Source: CANHVK01 sp046304235 (GTDB taxonomy: Bacteria > Bacteroidota > Bacteroidia > Flavobacteriales_D > Crocinitomicaceae). Taken from it: DNA of 26,166 nt. Below are positions 22,267-26,166 of this stretch, piece by piece. The first letter of the stretch is position 1; every line of letters starts with the position of its first letter. A program made the translations under genes and the position numbers. A model generated the notes under the pieces. It was not told the origin of the DNA. It saw only the letters and a list, made by a program, of their open reading frames with translations, and ran no database searches. The DNA is taken from contig JBKCEW010000076.1 in NCBI GenBank assembly GCA_046304235.1, forward strand, positions 1 through 26,166, written 5' to 3'.

Positions 22267-24162
22267 ATGGGAAAAATAATTGGAATTGACTTAGGTACCA
22301 CAAACTCGTGTGTCGCAGTGATGGAAGGTAATGAGCCAGTAGTAATAGCGAATTCTGAAGGTAAAAGAACTACTCCTTCGATTGTAGCATTTGTTGAAGG
22401 TGGTGAGCGTAAAGTTGGAGATCCAGCTAAACGTCAAGCAATCACAAATCCTAAAAAAACTATCTACTCAATCAAGCGTTTCATGGGAGCGTCTTTTGAT
22501 GAATCTTCAAGAGAAATCAGCCGTGTACCTTATGAAATGGCTAAAGGAGATAATAATATTCCTCGTGTTGTAATTGACGACAGACAATATTCACCGCAAG
22601 AAATATCGGCAATTATTCTTCAAAAAATGAAGAAAACAGCTGAAGATTATTTAGGTCACGAAGTTACAGAAGCAGTTGTTACTGTACCAGCATATTTTAA
22701 CGATGCGCAACGTCAAGCAACTAAAGAAGCAGGCGAAATCGCTGGTTTAACTATCAAACGTATCATCAATGAGCCTACAGCTGCAGCGTTAGCATACGGT
22801 TTAGATAAAAAAGGAACAGATAAAAAAATCGTAGTATTTGACTTCGGTGGAGGTACACATGACGTTTCTGTATTAGAATTAGGAGACGGAGTTTTCGAAG
22901 TATTATCTACTGATGGAGATACACACTTAGGTGGAGATGACGTTGATCAAGTAATCATCGACTGGTTAGCAGACGAATTTAAAAATGACGAAGGAGTTGA
23001 TTTACGTCAAGACCCAATGGCATTACAACGTTTGAAAGAAGCAGCAGAGAAAGCAAAAATTGAATTATCTTCTACTACTTCTTCTGAGATCAACTTACCA
23101 TACATTATGCCAGTAAATGGTATTCCAAAACACTTGGTAAGAACTTTACAACGTGCTAAATTCGAGCAATTAATTGCAACTATCGTTGAAAGAACGATCG
23201 CTCCTTGTCGTACAGCATTACAAAATGCAGGTTTATCTGCAAGTGATATTGATGAGGTGATTTTAGTAGGAGGTTCTACACGTATCCCTGTAATTCAAGA
23301 AGCAGTTGAGCGTTTCTTCGGCAAAGCACCTTCTAAAGGAGTTAACCCGGATGAGGTAGTTGCATTAGGAGCAGCAATCCAAGGTGGGGTATTAACAGGT
23401 GAAGTGAAAGACGTATTATTATTAGATGTTATTCCATTATCGTTAGGTATCGAAACAATGGGTGGTGTGATGACTAAATTAATTGAGGCAAATACAACTA
23501 TTCCTACAAAGAAAAGTGAAACTTTCTCAACAGCGGCAGATAACCAACCAGCGGTTGATATCCATGTGTTACAAGGGGAGCGTCCAATGTCAAACGATAA
23601 CAAATCATTAGGTCGTTTCCAATTGACAGACATTCCACCAGCGCCAAGAGGAGTTCCTCAAATTGAAGTAACATTCGATATTGATGCTAATGGTATCATG
23701 CATATCTCTGCAAAAGATAAAGGAACTGGAAAATCTCAATCAATCAAAATTGAAGCGTCATCAGGCTTAAGTGATGCTGATATCGAAAGAATGAAAGCTG
23801 AAGCAGAAAAATTTGCGGAAGAAGATAAAAGAAAACGTGATGAGGTTGAAAAAATCAACAAAGCAGATTCATTGATTTTCCAAACAGAGCGTCAATTGAA
23901 AGAGTACGGAGACAAAATTTCTGCTGACAAAAAACAACCTATCGAAGATGCATTAGCATCATTGAAAGCAGAGTTTGAAGCTAAAAATTACGCAAACTTA
24001 GATGCAGCAATGGAAAGATTAAATCAAGTTTTCCAAGCGGCTTCTCAAGATATGTATAACGCTGCAAACAACGCAGGGCCACAAGATAATCCTCAAGGTA
24101 GCACAAATCCACAAGATGAAGTTACGGATGTAGATTTCGAAGAGGTACAAGACAAAAAATAA
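22267..24162 (+). CDS. dnaK: Chaperone DnaK (Hsp70)
   Basis: 631 residues, normal length. Hsp70 signatures: IIGIDLGTTNSCVAVMEG at the N-terminus, the phosphate-binding VFDFGGGTHDVSVLE, and VILVGGSTRIPVIQ. The linker region DVLLLDVIPLSLGIET leads to the substrate-binding domain and helical lid, ending in the acidic EVTDVDFEEVQDKK typical of bacterial DnaK. The motif reads GGGTHDVS where GGGTFDVS is usual, a single Phe-to-His change. Neither dnaJ nor grpE is adjacent. It sits downstream of the SpoVR gene with its own promoter candidate and ends at a strong terminator. Confidence 0.99.
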   Translation: MGKIIGIDLGTTNSCVAVMEGNEPVVIANSEGKRTTPSIVAFVEGGERKVGDPAKRQAITNPKKTIYSIKRFMGASFDESSREISRVPYEMAKGDNNIPRVVIDDRQYSPQEISAIILQKMKKTAEDYLGHEVTEAVVTVPAYFNDAQRQATKEAGEIAGLTIKRIINEPTAAALAYGLDKKGTDKKIVVFDFGGGTHDVSVLELGDGVFEVLSTDGDTHLGGDDVDQVIIDWLADEFKNDEGVDLRQDPMALQRLKEAAEKAKIELSSTTSSEINLPYIMPVNGIPKHLVRTLQRAKFEQLIATIVERTIAPCRTALQNAGLSASDIDEVILVGGSTRIPVIQEAVERFFGKAPSKGVNPDEVVALGAAIQGGVLTGEVKDVLLLDVIPLSLGIETMGGVMTKLIEANTTIPTKKSETFSTAADNQPAVDIHVLQGERPMSNDNKSLGRFQLTDIPPAPRGVPQIEVTFDIDANGIMHISAKDKGTGKSQSIKIEASSGLSDADIERMKAEAEKFAEEDKRKRDEVEKINKADSLIFQTERQLKEYGDKISADKKQPIEDALASLKAEFEAKNYANLDAAMERLNQVFQAASQDMYNAANNAGPQDNPQGSTNPQDEVTDVDFEEVQDKK

Positions 24163-24183
24163 TCTCTATTGATTATAACATAT

Positions 24184-24213
24184 AAAAGGGCTTTCGTTAG
24201 GAAGCCCTTTTTT
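24184..24213 (+). terminator. Rho-independent terminator after dnaK
   Basis: Stem 24184-24195 (AAAAGGGCTTTC) pairs with 24200-24211 across loop GTTA, 12 bp with one G-U pair, and the T run continues to 24213. It lies 22 bases past the dnaK stop. Its symmetric A/T flanks could also serve the minus-strand PhnA gene, which ends at 24247. Confidence 0.93.
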
Positions 24214-24246
24214 ATTGGTTGATTTCTAGTGTCTAGATCTCGAAGC

Positions 24247-24828
24247 CTACGATTTCTTCACATACTCTGTAATAATCACAATCGTCTGACCATTCACTTT
24301 TCCTTCGATATATATTGGATTGTTGTGGTCTAATGAAATATTACGAACCGCTGTACCGCGTTTTGCAGTGAAACCACCGCCTTTTACATTTAAATCTTTG
24401 ATAAGAACAACATTGTCACCTGCTTGTAAGCGAACACCATTCACGTCTTTGTGAAATTCTTCTCCTTCTTTGTCTTCTCCTTCTCCCGTTGCTTTTGCCC
24501 AAGCTAAAGTTTCATCATCTAAATAAAGCATATCTAACAAGTCTTGAGGCCATCCTTCGCTTTTTAAACGTTGTAACATTCTCCAAGCAACTACCTGTAC
24601 AGCAGTTGTCTCAGACCACATACTATCATTTAGACAACGCCAGTGATTTGCGTCCATACTATCAGGATTTTCAATTTGAGACTTACACGTATCACATATG
24701 TAAATAAAATCGTCTATTCTTCCGTTGTTTGGTGATGAGGCAACCTCAAATGAAGATAGGTTTTCTATTTTTGCACAAAGTTCACAACAACCGTTACTGC
24801 GCATAATAAGTTCTTTTTCGAATGCCAT
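24247..24828 (-). CDS. PhnA-type zinc-ribbon protein (YjdM-like)
   Basis: 193 residues. The N-terminal zinc ribbon has C15xxC18 and C45xxC48 (SNGCCELCAK and YICDTCKS). A middle region (HWRCLNDSMWSETTAVQVVAWRML) is characteristic of the PhnA-like family. The C-terminal SH3-like PhnA domain (about 125-193) includes LQAGDNVVLIKDLNVKGGGFTAKRGTAVRNI. Despite the name, the family is not established as a phosphonate hydrolase, and its role remains uncertain; no other phosphonate genes are nearby. A -7 promoter match lies just upstream. Its 3' end faces dnaK. Confidence 0.9.
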   Translation of the reverse strand: MAFEKELIMRSNGCCELCAKIENLSSFEVASSPNNGRIDDFIYICDTCKSQIENPDSMDANHWRCLNDSMWSETTAVQVVAWRMLQRLKSEGWPQDLLDMLYLDDETLAWAKATGEGEDKEGEEFHKDVNGVRLQAGDNVVLIKDLNVKGGGFTAKRGTAVRNISLDHNNPIYIEGKVNGQTIVIITEYVKKS

Positions 24829-24849
24829 AATTGATTTTTTTCAGAAGTT

Positions 24850-24857
24850 CAAAGGTA
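24850..24857 (-). promoter_or_regulatory. -7 promoter element TACCTTTG for the PhnA-type gene
   Basis: On the minus strand TACCTTTG matches TAnnTTTG exactly, 21 bases before the ATG at 24828. No clear -33 element was found. Confidence 0.55.
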
Positions 24858-24962
24858 TAACAAACATCTTTACTAGCATCCTTAATTTCTTCATTTAATC
24901 TTCATGGTGAAAAAAGTCAAGTCAGATCAGTGAATAATGAATTTTCCTGTAATGAATCTAAG

Positions 24963-26123
24963 TTAAAACGCCTCTGTTAGCATGATATAGAATGCATTGC
25001 TTTTTCTTCCAAAACCGTAGTCAAAGCGAAAATTCAATCTTTCTTTCGTATTAATTGCAAGTCGAATTCCTGCTCCAGTAGTGTATTTCAACGTATTCAA
25101 TTTAATATCTGAAGGAGTATGATAAACATCACCGACACCAGTGAACACTACCATTCCGAACCTCCACCACAAAGGAAAACGATACTCAATTTGTGCGCCG
25201 AGAAAATGATTATCCCTAAACCTATTACTTGCATAACCACGAATCATATCGTCTCCACCAACGTTGGCCATAGCTAAAAAAGGAACTGTTCCAAAATTTG
25301 AATTCATGATAACATTCACCGCTAAAATATTATTTTTTTTCAGCTCCCAATATTTGCCAAACTTAAAATTTAAATTGACGTAATTAAAACTTCCACCTAG
25401 ATAACTCGAATTTAAGTAAGAAGAAAATTCAAGAATATGTCCAGAATAAGCATTTACTACATTGTCTCGTGTGTCGTGCGTAGCTACCAGCCCCAAAGCA
25501 CTACCTATGCCGCCTTTGTAACCTGTTAGCGAACCAGTTTCAAGTTCGCCACCAACTTGATGCGAAAAGTTAAATTGATTTTCATATTGATAATCCAACC
25601 CAATAAAAAACTTAGATGCTACTTGTCTCATTGCTAGTAATTTGAATTTAAACAAATCATAGGTGTATTTTTCTAAGTTTAGAATATTAGATGAATTTCC
25701 TATTCCATAAAATTTATCAGGAAAATTACGATATCTAAATTCTCCCTTGAGTAAATATTTTTCTTGATTTGTAAAAATATTCCACGATGTCCAAAAATCC
25801 AATTGCTTATTCTGCGTATAATCACACAGTAATTTAGTATAAGATAATCGTGTCTTTTGTAGTAAGTCAGACCTTCCTGTATTGAAATAATAAACTCCTG
25901 CAAGTCCTGCTGCTATTCGAGTGTCAGGTGTATAATAAAGTAGAGGAAATAAGAAAAATCCTGCTTTTTTGGATACAGTATCTTTTTTGTCTAAAAACTT
26001 AAATTTTTTTTCTTTTTGGCTAAATCCAATATAATTAAACCCAAATATGAAAAAATAAAGTAAAAGACATTTTATTACTGCTAATCTAAAGCAATTTATA
26101 TTCCACTTTTTGGGATTCATCAT
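24963..26123 (-). CDS. Omp85/BamA-TamA-type outer-membrane beta-barrel protein
   Basis: 386 residues. The N-terminal hydrophobic stretch ending IGFSQ (about residues 15-36) is a signal peptide. The rest is a series of amphipathic beta-strands ending in a terminal Phe, as expected for a barrel recognised by BAM. GGDDMIRGYASNRFRDNHFLGAQIEYRFPL corresponds to the Omp85 barrel motif (the (V/I)RGY lid-lock loop) of the PF01103 surface-antigen family. No POTRA domains are present, so it is a short barrel-only member rather than BamA itself. A tandem ATGATG makes the first Met uncertain by one residue. Role unknown: possibly a lipid or protein transporter, or a patatin-like partner barrel. About 43 bases upstream are visible, with no clear promoter. 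Confidence 0.82.
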   Translation of the reverse strand: MMNPKKWNINCFRLAVIKCLLLYFFIFGFNYIGFSQKEKKFKFLDKKDTVSKKAGFFLFPLLYYTPDTRIAAGLAGVYYFNTGRSDLLQKTRLSYTKLLCDYTQNKQLDFWTSWNIFTNQEKYLLKGEFRYRNFPDKFYGIGNSSNILNLEKYTYDLFKFKLLAMRQVASKFFIGLDYQYENQFNFSHQVGGELETGSLTGYKGGIGSALGLVATHDTRDNVVNAYSGHILEFSSYLNSSYLGGSFNYVNLNFKFGKYWELKKNNILAVNVIMNSNFGTVPFLAMANVGGDDMIRGYASNRFRDNHFLGAQIEYRFPLWWRFGMVVFTGVGDVYHTPSDIKLNTLKYTTGAGIRLAINTKERLNFRFDYGFGRKSNAFYIMLTEAF

Positions 26124-26166
26124 TTAAAACAGATAGTTTAATAAATTGTGGTCCCTATATTAAGAA

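Noticed and set aside
24829..24962. A small gene or RNA in the gap between the PhnA-type and Omp85-type genes
   Set aside because: Only the PhnA promoter box is supported; the rest is AT-rich with no stable stem or convincing ORF.

Overview
The window is AT-rich bacterial chromosome from the Bacteroidota, most likely Flavobacteriales (a Crocinitomicaceae/Fluviicola-like lineage is only a guess). The evidence is a giant surface protein with a gliding-type (CHU_C) type IX secretion C-terminus, a PorE-like OmpA protein, Bacteroidota-only families (DUF3127, DUF4296), start codons without purine-rich Shine-Dalgarno sites, and several copies of the Bacteroidota -7 promoter element TAnnTTTG. Nothing here looks like a phage, plasmid, insertion sequence, CRISPR array or RNA gene. 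Apart from the repeat-rich adhesin, it reads as core chromosome.

Layout: (1) 1-4913, plus strand: the 3' part of a repeat-rich T9SS adhesin whose start lies outside the window, then a PorE-like lipoprotein/OmpA-type gene with its own promoter and a terminator. (2) 5005-6352, plus strand: a flavin-reductase-like protein and a DUF3127 protein with an SSB-like acidic tip, then a terminator. (3) 6485-8466, minus strand: a translationally coupled membrane pair, a flippase-like LPG-synthase-type protein and a family 2 glycosyltransferase. (4) 8481-9035, plus strand: ruvC, divergent from that pair with 14 bp between starts. (5) 9036-11451, minus strand: polyprenol-phosphate mannose synthase, dihydroorotase and a DUF4296 lipoprotein, tightly packed. 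(6) 11516-13126, minus strand: a secreted M1 aminopeptidase. (7) 13206-17113, minus strand: alaS followed by a GT4 glycosyltransferase. (8) 17412-22120, plus strand: the conserved stress triad prkA - DUF444 (YeaH-type) - SpoVR (YcgB-type), preceded by a structured leader. (9) 22267-24213, plus strand: dnaK and its terminator. (10) 24247-26123, minus strand: a PhnA-type zinc protein and an Omp85-type outer-membrane barrel.

The most interesting signals are regulatory. The prkA leader can form a 15-bp hairpin (17318-17332 with 17358-17372). Its 3' arm can instead pair downstream (17386-17395) to make a terminator-like hairpin followed by a T-run just before the start codon, which is an attenuator-like arrangement. 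The dnaK promoter lacks the usual TAnnTTTG box and carries a -24/-12-like element (TTGGCAC-N5-TTGA) with three copies of TGWCATAAAAA upstream, spaced 20 and 42 bp apart. Two stress loci side by side with unusual control signals are the best candidates for something undescribed. The adhesin repeat array also records its own history, with two repeat types, two hybrid units and an alternating dimer pattern.
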